Positions 9,301 through 16,743 of a DNA stretch of 64,000 bases are shown here, piece after piece. A program made the position numbers and the translations under genes. The stretch is taken from assembly GCF_937898475.1 (NCBI RefSeq), contig NZ_CALEJS010000015.1, positions 496,001-560,000 on the forward strand. Direction: 5' to 3'. This DNA is from an uncultured Chitinophaga sp. Its GTDB lineage: Bacteria; Bacteroidota; Bacteroidia; Chitinophagales; Chitinophagaceae. Below the pieces are notes generated by a model, which worked only from the letters and a program-made list of their open reading frames with translations, had not been told where the DNA came from and searched no databases. Each line of letters starts with the position of its first letter. The stretch's first letter is position 1.

Positions 9301-9457
9301 CCCTGATCCTGGATGAAAAGAACCTTAACAGATCGTCCTTTTCCCTGATCTTCGTGATATCGTCTCCAAGTGCAAGTAGGATCCCGCGTTCTTTCTCCAG
9401 TGAATGGATCCGCTCATCAGGGGTGGCATTATTTACCTTGTTGTTTATCTTGTTCAT
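6305..9457 (-). CDS. Sigma-54-dependent transcriptional activator with four GAF domains
   Basis: A 1050-residue bacterial enhancer-binding protein. Residues ~25-715 hold four tandem GAF-type sensor modules, each starting with a coiled-coil-like segment (for example REKEQSLLLEFSHDVSRVHTK), evidently from internal duplication. The AAA+ core follows (~735-970): Walker A GETGTGKE from residue 762, the sigma-54-contacting GAFTGA loop near 807, Walker B LFLDEIGEMP, and RSDLYYRLNVFPI. A Fis-type helix-turn-helix ends the protein (AAEILEIPGTTLHSKMKKLG). There is no receiver domain, so activity is probably set by ligand binding to the GAFs. Both genes flanking it carry -24/-12 promoters, pointing to a local regulon of reductase and hydrolase. 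Start ATG at 9457. Confidence 0.93.
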   Translation of the reverse strand: MNKINNKVNNATPDERIHSLEKERGILLALGDDITKIREKDDLLRFFSSRIRERYPFSHTIVTLIEQEAQTYAPFLLDHASSAIRYHAAYPAMVAGHFSLNEPFIQTVLANNAPTAFILEDVMDEPDSPPYLRVNYEGGIREILMTPLKNQEQTFGFLHMYAKDTTSFTSEFKEIIGNLALQISNAVMNIIKNEEIAHEKWLNEVLLSLSNEMVKVRDRQDLLRIISSSLREVIGFSHGMMTVMDESADHYKAWLIDAEARLMELTDSGDALYIPTTTEDGIYDIAALYYKPLVFDMQLFDPDSTPLWFKLHYEAGAREMIVKILGCNGSSKYSLILFADKPGTFKEEAANIIQRICSQLYTAVSNIAANEEIRERENEKSFLLDFSSDIAAVRSKDDLSYAVNKCLKKLNMPLGYVILKRNEEQGILQTYIHDGSTTANDHQYAADAPLQKRVLDSEIPLLFSVTAELNKGVDCPHLRSWKKMGIKTMVGTPLRTGDETLGIFWLGVDEMNIPLLQGMCDQISVAMHNIMSNDEILRREKEQSLLLEFSHDVSRVHTKDDLKQAISRLLKKMWNTKLIMLRIIEDDGVTLSAYIYDENVFDHNRGLFHSLAAKTYDITERRSARVLNSDGPVIFNVAEETQVNDGSFAQLWKGMNLTNAVGAPLRAGNVDLGIIWLLTNEINLTILRGICAHISIAVSNIRANEKILAYKQKLEMENDYLREQIKTIYNFSEIVGSGATMQRAYHLMSQVADTNSTVLLLGETGTGKELIARAIHNASSRKNKLMVKVNCAALPAHLIESELFGHERGAFTGAVDKRIGKFELANHSTLFLDEIGEMPLELQVKLLRVLQERELERIGGKTTIKLDVRIIAATNRNLEAEVQAGRFRSDLYYRLNVFPINLPPLRERPEDIEQLAYSFLAKFSKNIGKRVTGISSGVLRELRSYHWPGNVRELEHLVERSILLCEGQTLTEIHLPGQTLQANNGSSPEELHGNGTLEQMEKAHIIGVLKRCSGKISGAGGAAEILEIPGTTLHSKMKKLGISKADYFTR

Positions 9458-9608
9458 GCTATGGGATTGACAGGTGGTTTACGATTTGCTTATATAGGTA
9501 TAACAACCGGAAACCGAAAACCGGACAATCCTGCGCAATATTTTTTTTTACTGCCTGAACAAGCTATTACTGTATTTCATAAGTTAAAGTTTTCCGCCAC
9601 ATATGGCA

Positions 9609-10370
9609 TCACTTTGCAGCATCCATAATAACAGCCGTTACCTTTTCAGGCATGGATACCATGGGCACATGGCTGGACTTCAACTCTGTTGTTCTGGCAT
9701 TGATCATTTTCGCTTCTGCGCGTGCAAGGTCTGGAGTGACCATATGATCTTCCGTACCGATAATCATCCATGAGGGTTTCTGTTTCCAGGCAGCGGTGGA
9801 TATTTTTGCAGTAGTCGCTTTTATTGCCCAGGGGCCCTGTGTGGCAAAGATGATATTCCTTTCTTTGGGCGGCAGATCCTGTGCAAAATGTTCATTGATC
9901 CCTTTGGCTGTCATGCTCAGGAAGCCGGATGAATCTGGCCTGAACTCCGCACTGCCCGGCGAGGCAGGATAGGGTTGAAATACATCCATGGCAGACTGGT
10001 TATCATCCGGGATGAGGGCGCATACATACACCAGCCGTTCCACTTTGGGGTCATTGCCTGCTTCGGTTATTACCATTCCACCGTAAGAATGTCCTACCAG
10101 CAACACAGGACCATCCATCAGGGCAAGGGCGCGTTTGGTAGCGGCCACATCATCTTCCAGTGAAGTTAAAGGGTTCTGTACCGCTATCACCCGGTATCCT
10201 TTTGCCTGCAGCCTGGAAACAACGCCAGACCAGCTGGAACCATCTGCAAAGGCGCCGTGTACCAGTACTACGTTTTTGATGGTTTGCGCCTGTGTTTGTT
10301 GCGTTACGGAAAGAATGGCTGCTGTGGCCATCAGTATTCCGGCGAAGAGTTGTTGTTTAAGATACATCAT
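9609..10370 (-). CDS. Secreted alpha/beta hydrolase
   Basis: The 253-residue form starting at the tandem ATG pair (10370/10367) begins with a signal peptide, MMYLKQQLFAGILMATAAI, ending near QAQT. The fold is shown by NVVLVHGAFADGSSWSGV (oxyanion HG), the nucleophile elbow GHSYGGMV, WMIIGTEDHMV carrying the acid, and a late histidine in KSSHVPMVSMPE. This resembles EstC/salicylate-esterase-like hydrolases that act on small esters. An upstream extension of the frame to 10463 exists but would place arginine-rich random sequence before the signal peptide. A -24/-12 promoter (10392-10407) predicts transcription from about 10381, which also favours the downstream starts. It is probably controlled by the neighbouring sigma-54 activator. 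Confidence 0.88.
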   Translation of the reverse strand: MMYLKQQLFAGILMATAAILSVTQQTQAQTIKNVVLVHGAFADGSSWSGVVSRLQAKGYRVIAVQNPLTSLEDDVAATKRALALMDGPVLLVGHSYGGMVITEAGNDPKVERLVYVCALIPDDNQSAMDVFQPYPASPGSAEFRPDSSGFLSMTAKGINEHFAQDLPPKERNIIFATQGPWAIKATTAKISTAAWKQKPSWMIIGTEDHMVTPDLARAEAKMINARTTELKSSHVPMVSMPEKVTAVIMDAAK

Positions 10371-10391
10371 AACATTTGTTTTCACAGGATT

Positions 10392-10407
10392 TGCAAGCAG
10401 CGGGCCA
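10392..10407 (-). promoter_or_regulatory. Sigma-54 (-24/-12) promoter of the alpha/beta hydrolase
   Basis: On the minus strand TGGCCCGCTGCTTGCA matches TGGCACR-N4-TTGCA with a single substitution (A to C), and GG (10406-10405) and GC (10394-10393) are ten bases apart. The predicted start lies only about 11 bases before the first ATG, so the leader would be short. Confidence 0.6.
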
Positions 10408-10586
10408 TAGCTTAACCAACTGGTTGTGAGAAGAGTAGCGGAACAGCGGTGAGAAAGCGCCAACGTTATTTCGGCAATTGGCGATTGAAACGCTATATTT
10501 CATCAATGCACATGAATCTCCGCAGCGGCTATTTTACGGTTGGCGGGTCCGAGCATCCATGAAAGTACGATCACATACATCCAGCG

Positions 10587-10619
10587 TTTATCTTAACTAA
10601 TCATCATTCGATAATTTTG
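10587..10619 (+). promoter_or_regulatory. Candidate Bacteroidota-type promoter for the surface-protein gene
   Basis: TTTA (10587-10590) and TAATTTTG (10612-10619) are 21 bases apart, fitting the TTTG/TAnnTTTG pattern with one mismatch. It would give a leader of about 210 bases before the ATG at 10838. Confidence 0.35.
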
Positions 10620-10837
10620 TCTATATTTATAATAACCTAAAATTCCAACGTTACTTACTGATGCGCCAGCTTTGCCGTTCTCCCCATCGCACCTACTTGC
10701 CGAAGCGCCGGCCGCCTCCCGCGTAGCAGTTCCCCATCCACCCGACCATAGCCTACTGAGATCCACTTATGTCTTTTCCCTGTACCTGAGAAATAGCAAT
10801 CTCATCATGTTATTCACAAGAGAAAGGGTACCAGATA

Positions 10838-13800
10838 ATGTCTGCAAAACTTAAGTGTATCATTTGGCTGGCCGGAGTTTTATTATGCCATCTTGTTAAA
10901 GCACAATTACCCCAACCGGTGCACGGCCCCTGTGGCTCCTCCGCTAACATCGCCGGGGTGTTGAACACCTATTACCCCGCACTGAACAATGTAAATGCAG
11001 GCGATCTTGTGATCTCTCTCGGTACACCTATCGGCAATGGCAGACCGCTGTTGCAGGGCGACCGCATACTGATCATCCAGATGCAGGATGCTACGATCAA
11101 CGCGGTGAATTCACCCGCCTATGGCAGTAACGGCACGGATGGTAACGGGTATCTTGACCTTGGTTATTCCGGGCAATTTGAATTTGCTGAGGTAAGCAGC
11201 TTTACCGCCGGTGTGCTTACACTTACTACGCCCCTGCAATTCAGCTACCGCGCGGTGAGTGGTATTCCTAACCGCAAATCTGCCTACCAGGTGGTGCGGG
11301 TACCCGTGTATACCAATGCTGTTGTAACTGCTGATGTAACTGCTGCCCCATGGGACGGCAACGCGGGTGGTATTGTGGCCTTTCATGTATGGCAAACGCT
11401 GGATATTGGCGGACATGAGATCACGGCCAGCGGAGGGGGCTTCCGGCCGGGTAAGATCAATTCTGCCGGCGGCGCTTATAATTTACAGGACTATGTGCGT
11501 GTTACCTATGGCAGCTTCGGAGAAAAAGGAGAGGGGATAGCCGGCACACCGGAGGGCACCTATGCTGCTACTGCAGGCGGATATGAGAACGGCAGCTTTT
11601 CGAGAGGCGCACCTGCCAATGCGGGAGGCGGTGGCAATGCACACAATGCAGGTGGCGGCGGGGCTGCTAATTATGGCGATGGCGGTAAAGGCGGATATCA
11701 ATATTCTGGTCCGCAGGATGTGGGCGGACGCGGTGGCAAAGGCATAAAAACGGCCTTACCCGGGCGCATCATCATGGGCGGCGGCGGTGGCGGTGGTCAT
11801 CAGAACAACGCCGCCGCAACGGGAGGAGGTCCCGGTGGCGGTATTATTATGATCACAGCCAACACAATCACGGGCGCAGGCGCTTTCACCACCAACGGTA
11901 TCAGTGCAGGACCATCCACAGATGATGGCGCCGGTGGCGGTGGGGCAGGCGGTAGTATTGTGTTGGCGTATAATGGCGCTTTGCCCGCTGGTATCACTTT
12001 TTCTGCAAGAGGAGGCGATGGGGGCAATGAAACATTCCTGGCACGGCATGGTTGTGGCGGCGGCGCAGGCGGTGGTGTGATCATCACCAGCACGGCAGCA
12101 GCGGCAACGGATGTAGCAGGCGGTATGCGCGGCCTCTCTAACGGAACAGAATGGGGTGCATTAGACGGTGAACCCGGTATGGTGATGAATACGGATCTTA
12201 TGCCGCTCTTTCCCACCAGTACCAGTCTGCCGGTATTGGAAGTAGTACCGGATGCCGTTGTTTGTGCGCCTGCTACCGTTGACATTACCAGCGCTGCCAT
12301 TATTACCAACCGCAGCCAGGGACCGCAATATGAGCTGAGCTACTGGACTGACCCCATTACCACTGTTCCTGTGGCTAATCCCCGCGCGATTGATCAATCA
12401 GGCACTTACTATATCAGGATATTCAACAACAACACCCGTTGCGAGCGCGTAGCGGCGGTACAGGTAACCGTTCACCCCCAGCCGGTGATCACACTGGGCA
12501 CAAGCGATACCAGTGTTTGTGCGCCTGGCAGGGTGGATATTACCAGTCCGGCTATTATTGCCAGCCGCAGCCAGGGACCTGAATACGAGCTGAGTTACTG
12601 GACAGACGCCGCGCTGAGCATCCCACTGGTCAATGCGCGGGCCGTGGATCAGACAGGCAGGTATTATATCCGCCTGCTGAATACCAATACCGGATGCGAC
12701 ACCGTCACAAGTGTCCAGGTAACTATTCATCCATGGCCGCTGCTCACCTTACAAACCAATGATACGGCGCTTTGTGCGCCCGCTACAATAGATCTTGCCA
12801 GTACGGCGGTTATCCGTTACCGTGACCAGGGACCGCAATATACACTGAGCTTCTGGGCAGATGCCGCTGCTACGATACCGGTAGCCAATCCGGCCGCTAT
12901 CGGCCGATCAGGAACGTATTATATCAGGTTATCGAGCAGCGTTAGCAGTTGTGTGACAGTGGCAGCTGTACAGATCACCATCCGCCCGCAACCTGTACTA
13001 ACGTTAACGGCTACTCCGCCTTCCTGTACGGGCAGCAACAATGGTATCATCATCCCGGCTGCAGCCAACGGTACCGCTCCTTACCAGTATAGCAGCGACG
13101 ACGGGCTTAACTGGCAGGACAGTATAGCGGCCAATCTGCCAGCGGGCACTTATCACATACTGGCGAGAGACAGTTATGGTTGTATATCACCATCTGTATC
13201 AGCTGTGCTGAACGATCCTCCGCAGCTTACACTGCGGGAAGATACGCGCGGACATGCAGATGTAACCTGCAACGGCATCAGCGACGGACAATTACAGTTT
13301 GCTGCGGCAGGTGGCACTAACGGATACCAGTACACGATCATGTCTGATGCGGGTGAAGACATTAGCAATACTACCGGCCGTTTTACCGGCCTGCCTGCCG
13401 GACGGTATACCGTCACCGTAACAGATGCGGCGCAATGCAGTGAGCGTACGGAGGCAGTGATACAGGAACCGCCACTGCTAAGTGCAGCGCTGATAGCGAA
13501 GGATAACCTGGATTGCGATGCGCATCCCCGGGGAAAGATCTCACTGAGCGCCAGCGGTGGCGTACCACCTTACTGGTTCAGTACAGGAGAGAGCAGCTGG
13601 CAGCGCGACAGCGTGTTTAAGGACCTGGCTGCGGGCGTTTATACGCTCAATGTAAGGGACGGCAATAACTGCCTGAGCGCCCCGTTGTCTGCGGAAATTG
13701 AAATAGGTGATGAATGCGAGATGTTATTTCCCAATGCGTTCTCCCCGAATGGAGACGGGGTGAATGACCTGTTCCGTCCCAAATATTATAAACGTGTCAG

Positions 13801-13990
13801 CAATTACCGCCTGACGGTTTATAACCGCTGGGGCGCGTTGATCTTCCAGAGCAATGATCCCGCAACAGGTTGGGACGGGCAATTTAAAGGTGTACTGGCA
13901 GAGACGGGGACATTTGTGTGGGTGGCAGCGTTTACCAACCGGAGCGGACAGCCCCAGGTGATGAGGGGTACGGTTACGTTGGTGAAGTAG
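10838..13990 (+). CDS. Large Gly-rich cell-surface protein with T9SS type B (CHU_C) sorting domain
   Basis: A 1050-residue exported protein. Order of parts: signal peptide (LIWLAGVLLCHLVKAQ-like), a ~300-residue beta-helix-like region rich in GGGG tracts (GGGGGGGHQNN, GGGAGGSIV) to about residue 440, three tandem ~83-residue Ig-like repeats near 467, 551 and 634 (each with VCAPA/VDITS, QGPxYELSYWTD and SGTYYIR), SprB-like repeats from ~722 to 955 (SCTGSNNGII, LPAGTYHILARDSYGC), and the C-terminal CHU_C domain from 961 (NAFSPNGDGVNDLF, YNRWG, GWDG, GTFVW). That domain directs secretion through the type IX system and anchoring on the cell surface. SprB-like repeats occur in gliding adhesins; a role in adhesion is inferred. 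Three near-identical repeats suggest recent duplication. Confidence 0.9.
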   Translation: MSAKLKCIIWLAGVLLCHLVKAQLPQPVHGPCGSSANIAGVLNTYYPALNNVNAGDLVISLGTPIGNGRPLLQGDRILIIQMQDATINAVNSPAYGSNGTDGNGYLDLGYSGQFEFAEVSSFTAGVLTLTTPLQFSYRAVSGIPNRKSAYQVVRVPVYTNAVVTADVTAAPWDGNAGGIVAFHVWQTLDIGGHEITASGGGFRPGKINSAGGAYNLQDYVRVTYGSFGEKGEGIAGTPEGTYAATAGGYENGSFSRGAPANAGGGGNAHNAGGGGAANYGDGGKGGYQYSGPQDVGGRGGKGIKTALPGRIIMGGGGGGGHQNNAAATGGGPGGGIIMITANTITGAGAFTTNGISAGPSTDDGAGGGGAGGSIVLAYNGALPAGITFSARGGDGGNETFLARHGCGGGAGGGVIITSTAAAATDVAGGMRGLSNGTEWGALDGEPGMVMNTDLMPLFPTSTSLPVLEVVPDAVVCAPATVDITSAAIITNRSQGPQYELSYWTDPITTVPVANPRAIDQSGTYYIRIFNNNTRCERVAAVQVTVHPQPVITLGTSDTSVCAPGRVDITSPAIIASRSQGPEYELSYWTDAALSIPLVNARAVDQTGRYYIRLLNTNTGCDTVTSVQVTIHPWPLLTLQTNDTALCAPATIDLASTAVIRYRDQGPQYTLSFWADAAATIPVANPAAIGRSGTYYIRLSSSVSSCVTVAAVQITIRPQPVLTLTATPPSCTGSNNGIIIPAAANGTAPYQYSSDDGLNWQDSIAANLPAGTYHILARDSYGCISPSVSAVLNDPPQLTLREDTRGHADVTCNGISDGQLQFAAAGGTNGYQYTIMSDAGEDISNTTGRFTGLPAGRYTVTVTDAAQCSERTEAVIQEPPLLSAALIAKDNLDCDAHPRGKISLSASGGVPPYWFSTGESSWQRDSVFKDLAAGVYTLNVRDGNNCLSAPLSAEIEIGDECEMLFPNAFSPNGDGVNDLFRPKYYKRVSNYRLTVYNRWGALIFQSNDPATGWDGQFKGVLAETGTFVWVAAFTNRSGQPQVMRGTVTLVK

Positions 13991-14366
13991 ATGGGTGTTC
14001 CCCGGCTGTTGCACTTACATGGCACTCGCTAAGCACTGATGCGGCTACCACATGAAACAACCGCCGGGTAAACGTCTTGTAAGCGTCTTGTAAATGTCTA
14101 TTGAAACTCAATGCTTTGTGGAGCTGAGGTGGACTTGAGCTGGCGTTCAGGCGGAGAACAGTTTGAGGTTAGTTGGAGGTTTGGAGTTGGAGGTTTGGGG
14201 TTGGTTGGAAGGTTGAGCAGTTAAAAAAGCAATGGCAGATAAATAAAAGGTGGTGGCTGGGAGGTAGAAAAGGCGGGCTATTGGCGCAAGTGGATATAGG
14301 TTTCCCGGGAGCTGGGCGCTCAAAACGGCAGGGAAAAGAATAAAATGTTATTAGTATTACAGAAGG
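13991..14366. other. Intergenic region with short tandem repeats, no gene seen
   Basis: Between convergent genes lie 376 bases with no credible ORF. CGTCTTGTAAR occurs twice in tandem (14073-14083, 14084-14094). From about 14160 a strongly G/T-biased strand contains the 14-base unit GTTGGAGGTTTGGR twice (14172-14185, 14186-14199) plus partial copies. No terminator is obvious. Confidence 0.6.
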
Positions 14367-15239
14367 CTACACAGGGCTGCCTGGCCCTCGTAATGAGGGG
14401 ATAGGTGTTGCAGGGTTGCAGTATCTCTTAGCCCGGATTGCGGTAACAGCAGAACAGGCGTTACTGCCCGTGATAGAAGTCTCATTTGCGGCATATTGCC
14501 CTGCAATACCCCGTTTACGGAACACGAAACGTTTACGAAAAGCTTTAGTGGTAAAGGCAGATTCCCTGAGTTCTTCTGCAGGTACTTCCATGCTGATCAC
14601 ATCAGCGGCCATGTAGCGGCGGTCGCCGGAGGGAGTGAGGACGCCGTTACAGGCTTTAAAAGAGCGGTATTGCAATATGACCATAAGGGTGCCTTCACCG
14701 TCAAGCGGTACGTGCAGGGCCATGCCGTTAAAAGGCTTGTCTTCATCCAGTTCGATAATGGCGCTGGCAGCTTCGGTACTGATCACCCGGTTTTCAGCAA
14801 AGCTGATGCGGGTGGCAATGAGGCGTAGTTCTACATGGGTATTATTGCCCTGCAGGAGCAGTTCCTGTGCGGGGATGTGCAGGGTGCCGTTTGCGGTGAG
14901 CACCGGCGGGACCAGGAACAGTTTTTCTATGCCGGTATGGCGGTTAAAGTGGAAGCCCTGCAGGTTTGGAAGCTGATCCGGTCCGGACTGGATAAAAAGC
15001 TTATTAAGACGGTTCACCAATGTGCCGTCATACCGCATATCCAGCTGGGGGCGGACTGCCTTACGCAGCAGCTTCCCTTTGCGGCTGGCCATGCCAAAGC
15101 GGCGGGCAGCACGCTTCGTCGCGGCCGTCTGCCTTACTTTGTGCGGCATGTTGCGGAGAAAGTATTTCCCGTTTCTGCGGTAACCGATCACGGTATCCAG
15201 TCTGCCGGTAAATTTAAGTTCACCTGTTTGAAGCGCCAT
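14367..15239 (-). CDS. Hypothetical protein, basic N-terminus (290 aa)
   Basis: I do not recognise a named family with certainty. The N-terminal 65 residues are very basic (GYRRNGKYFLRNMPHKVRQTAATKRAARRFGMASRKGKLLRKAVRP), which recalls the start of DUF6266-like Bacteroidota proteins. The middle (residues 85-230) looks like a beta-rich domain with repeated strands (LTANGTLHIPAQELLLQGN, NTHVELRLIATRISF, EGTLMVILQYRSF). The C-terminus is Ala/Thr/Gly rich and may be disordered. No signal peptide or membrane segment is visible, so it is presumably cytoplasmic or transferred by an unknown route. It stands alone between convergent and divergent genes. DNA- or RNA-binding through the basic region is possible but unproven. 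Confidence 0.7.
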   Translation of the reverse strand: MALQTGELKFTGRLDTVIGYRRNGKYFLRNMPHKVRQTAATKRAARRFGMASRKGKLLRKAVRPQLDMRYDGTLVNRLNKLFIQSGPDQLPNLQGFHFNRHTGIEKLFLVPPVLTANGTLHIPAQELLLQGNNTHVELRLIATRISFAENRVISTEAASAIIELDEDKPFNGMALHVPLDGEGTLMVILQYRSFKACNGVLTPSGDRRYMAADVISMEVPAEELRESAFTTKAFRKRFVFRKRGIAGQYAANETSITGSNACSAVTAIRAKRYCNPATPIPSLRGPGSPV

Positions 15240-15340
15240 AACATCACTTTTCAGTAAAATTACAGGATCCCCCGGTCAAAAATCTTGATCCAGATCATTA
15301 AAATGGGGGTAGGGACAGGTGTCAGACTGCTATTGCTGGC

Positions 15341-15562
15341 TTACTTTTTATTATTCAGGTACCTTTCTATGGCTAAACCTACCGTGTAGGACTCTTCGGT
15401 TTCCTTGTCAAGACCGGATTCAAACCAGTGATTGGCGCCTTCGTTATCCTGCCTCAGCTGGATCTGCAGTTTTCTCGGGGGGAACTCTACGGAAAAGTGG
15501 TTTTCCGGATCTTCTGTCACCTTGAGGGTGCCCTGGTAATATGGAACCTGAAATGTATGCAT
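15341..15562 (-). CDS. Small hypothetical protein (73 aa)
   Basis: The start is placed at ATG 15562 (MHTFQVPYYQGTLKVTEDP); a longer frame to 15649 adds a sequence without protein-like character. The product is a small soluble, probably all-beta protein with an acidic C-terminal helix (LDKETEESYTVGLAIERYLNNKK) and the words NHFSVEFPPRKLQIQL and HWFESGL. No family is recognised. It lies downstream of the thioredoxin-reductase-like gene on the same strand with a gap of about 160 bases. Confidence 0.6.
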   Translation of the reverse strand: MHTFQVPYYQGTLKVTEDPENHFSVEFPPRKLQIQLRQDNEGANHWFESGLDKETEESYTVGLAIERYLNNKK

Positions 15563-15721
15563 AGTTGAAAGATTTAAAACGTCTTTATGTGCCTTCAATA
15601 TCCGTTCCAAGGCTGCAGCCGGCGTTGCCATACACTGCAGGCATCGCATGGTTGCTGGTATGCCATCCTATTTATAACGTTTTAAGGGCCGATCCTGTTT
15701 ATGTACAAAATGGGGAGCCCA

Positions 15722-16630
15722 TCAGAAAGCTTCGTCTATCATCTCCCTGTTCAGTACCGCTCCTGCTGCGGATCCCGTTGCAACCGCGTTGGCAACGGAG
15801 CGCATAGCGCCGGCATTATCGCCGCAGGCATATATTCCCGGTATATTGGTGCGCTGCATCGCATCTACTTTCAGCAGTCCATGTTCCGTAAGCTCGCAAC
15901 CCAGGCTGACAGGTATATCTGAGTGCTGCTCAAATTGCGGCCTTGCGTAGATAGCTTTCAACGGGAATGCAGACCCGTCTCTGAAGCGGATTTGCTGCAG
16001 CTGGCCCTTATCGTGCTCAAAACTGTCAATCACTGTTTCAACGATGTTAATTTGGTGACTGCGGATCTTTTCCGCCTGTTCTGCAGACAGGATGGAAGGC
16101 CCGTTGGTGAAGATGGTCAGGTCTTTGGTCCAGTTGCTGAGCAGTTTTGCATATTCAAAGGCGCCATCCCCATTGGCCAGGATGCCGGTGCGTTCCTGTC
16201 TTACTTCATAACCGTGGCAATAGGGGCAGTGTATGACGGTAATGCCCCAGCATTCGGCAAAGCCTTTAATATCCGGCATAATGTCGCGGACGCCGGAGGC
16301 AAATACCAGTTTCTTTGCGGTAAAGCGCGCACCCGCCTGTGTGCGGATCTCAAACCCACTGTCGGTTTTGCTGCCGCTGATGGCCAGGCCTTCATAGAAA
16401 CGGACCGTTGGATAAGCAGCCACCTGCGCTTTTGCCAGGGCAGACAGCCCGGCAGGCGTTTGTCCGTCGCGGGTAAGGAAATTATGGGAATGGGGCGTTT
16501 GCCGGTTACAGGGCTTCCCGCTGTCAATTACCAGTACATTTCTCAGGGCACGGCCAAGGCTCATGGCTGCTGAGAGGCCGGCATAACTGCCGCCGGTGAT
16601 GATCACATCAAAATCATAATTGTTCGTCAT
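15722..16630 (-). CDS. Thioredoxin-reductase-like NAD(P)/FAD oxidoreductase
   Basis: The 302-residue flavoprotein has the FAD site DVIITGGSYAGLSAAM (residues 8-23), the redox-active pair CPYC at residues 135-138 within HCPYCHGYEV, a degenerate NADPH site around GILANGDGAFEYAKLL, and the C-terminal IYACGDNAGAMRSVANAVATG FAD motif. Length and order match low-molecular-weight thioredoxin reductase-like proteins of Bacteroidota, which are distinct from housekeeping TrxB (where the redox motif is usually CATC). The partner is probably a thioredoxin or small thiol, unknown. A promoter with a palindrome in its spacer lies directly upstream (16638-16670) and suggests repression by a DNA-binding sensor. 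The ATG lies only seven bases from the -7 element. Confidence 0.87.
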   Translation of the reverse strand: MTNNYDFDVIITGGSYAGLSAAMSLGRALRNVLVIDSGKPCNRQTPHSHNFLTRDGQTPAGLSALAKAQVAAYPTVRFYEGLAISGSKTDSGFEIRTQAGARFTAKKLVFASGVRDIMPDIKGFAECWGITVIHCPYCHGYEVRQERTGILANGDGAFEYAKLLSNWTKDLTIFTNGPSILSAEQAEKIRSHQINIVETVIDSFEHDKGQLQQIRFRDGSAFPLKAIYARPQFEQHSDIPVSLGCELTEHGLLKVDAMQRTNIPGIYACGDNAGAMRSVANAVATGSAAGAVLNREMIDEAF

Positions 16631-16637
16631 AGGTTAA

Positions 16638-16670
16638 CAAAGATAAGTATTATCGCAACTATGTTGCAAA
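16638..16670 (-). promoter_or_regulatory. Promoter with embedded palindrome, flavoprotein gene
   Basis: On the minus strand TTTG (16670-16667) and TATCTTTG (16645-16638) are 21 bases apart, a full match to the Bacteroidota -33/-7 pattern. The spacer holds GCAAC-ATA-GTTGC (16655-16667), a likely operator. Transcription would start two to six bases before the ATG at 16630, so the mRNA would be nearly leaderless. Confidence 0.6.
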
Positions 16671-16743
16671 TAAATTTGGACGAGACCGGGTATTGCAGCT
16701 TTTATCTAAAATGCTATATTTAGCTGGATTTAGGGACCAATAC

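Larger units (their letters stand above)
10371..10837. other. Intergenic region between hydrolase and T9SS surface protein genes
   Basis: This 467-base gap holds the divergent promoters of its neighbours: a sigma-54 sequence for the hydrolase (10392-10407, minus) and a candidate TTTA-N21-TAATTTTG promoter (10587-10619, plus). The rest, including a GC-rich stretch at about 10670-10740, shows no convincing gene; it may be a long leader of the surface-protein gene. Confidence 0.5.

Noticed and set aside
10672..10854. 60-codon open frame before the surface-protein gene
   Set aside because: No protein-like sequence, no Shine-Dalgarno, and it overlaps the clear start of the 1050-aa gene; treated as leader or spacer DNA.
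14020..14036. Sigma-54-like TGGCACTCGCTAAGC
   Set aside because: GG-N10-GC spacing is right but the -12 box is AAGC instead of TTGC, and no plus-strand gene follows in the gap.
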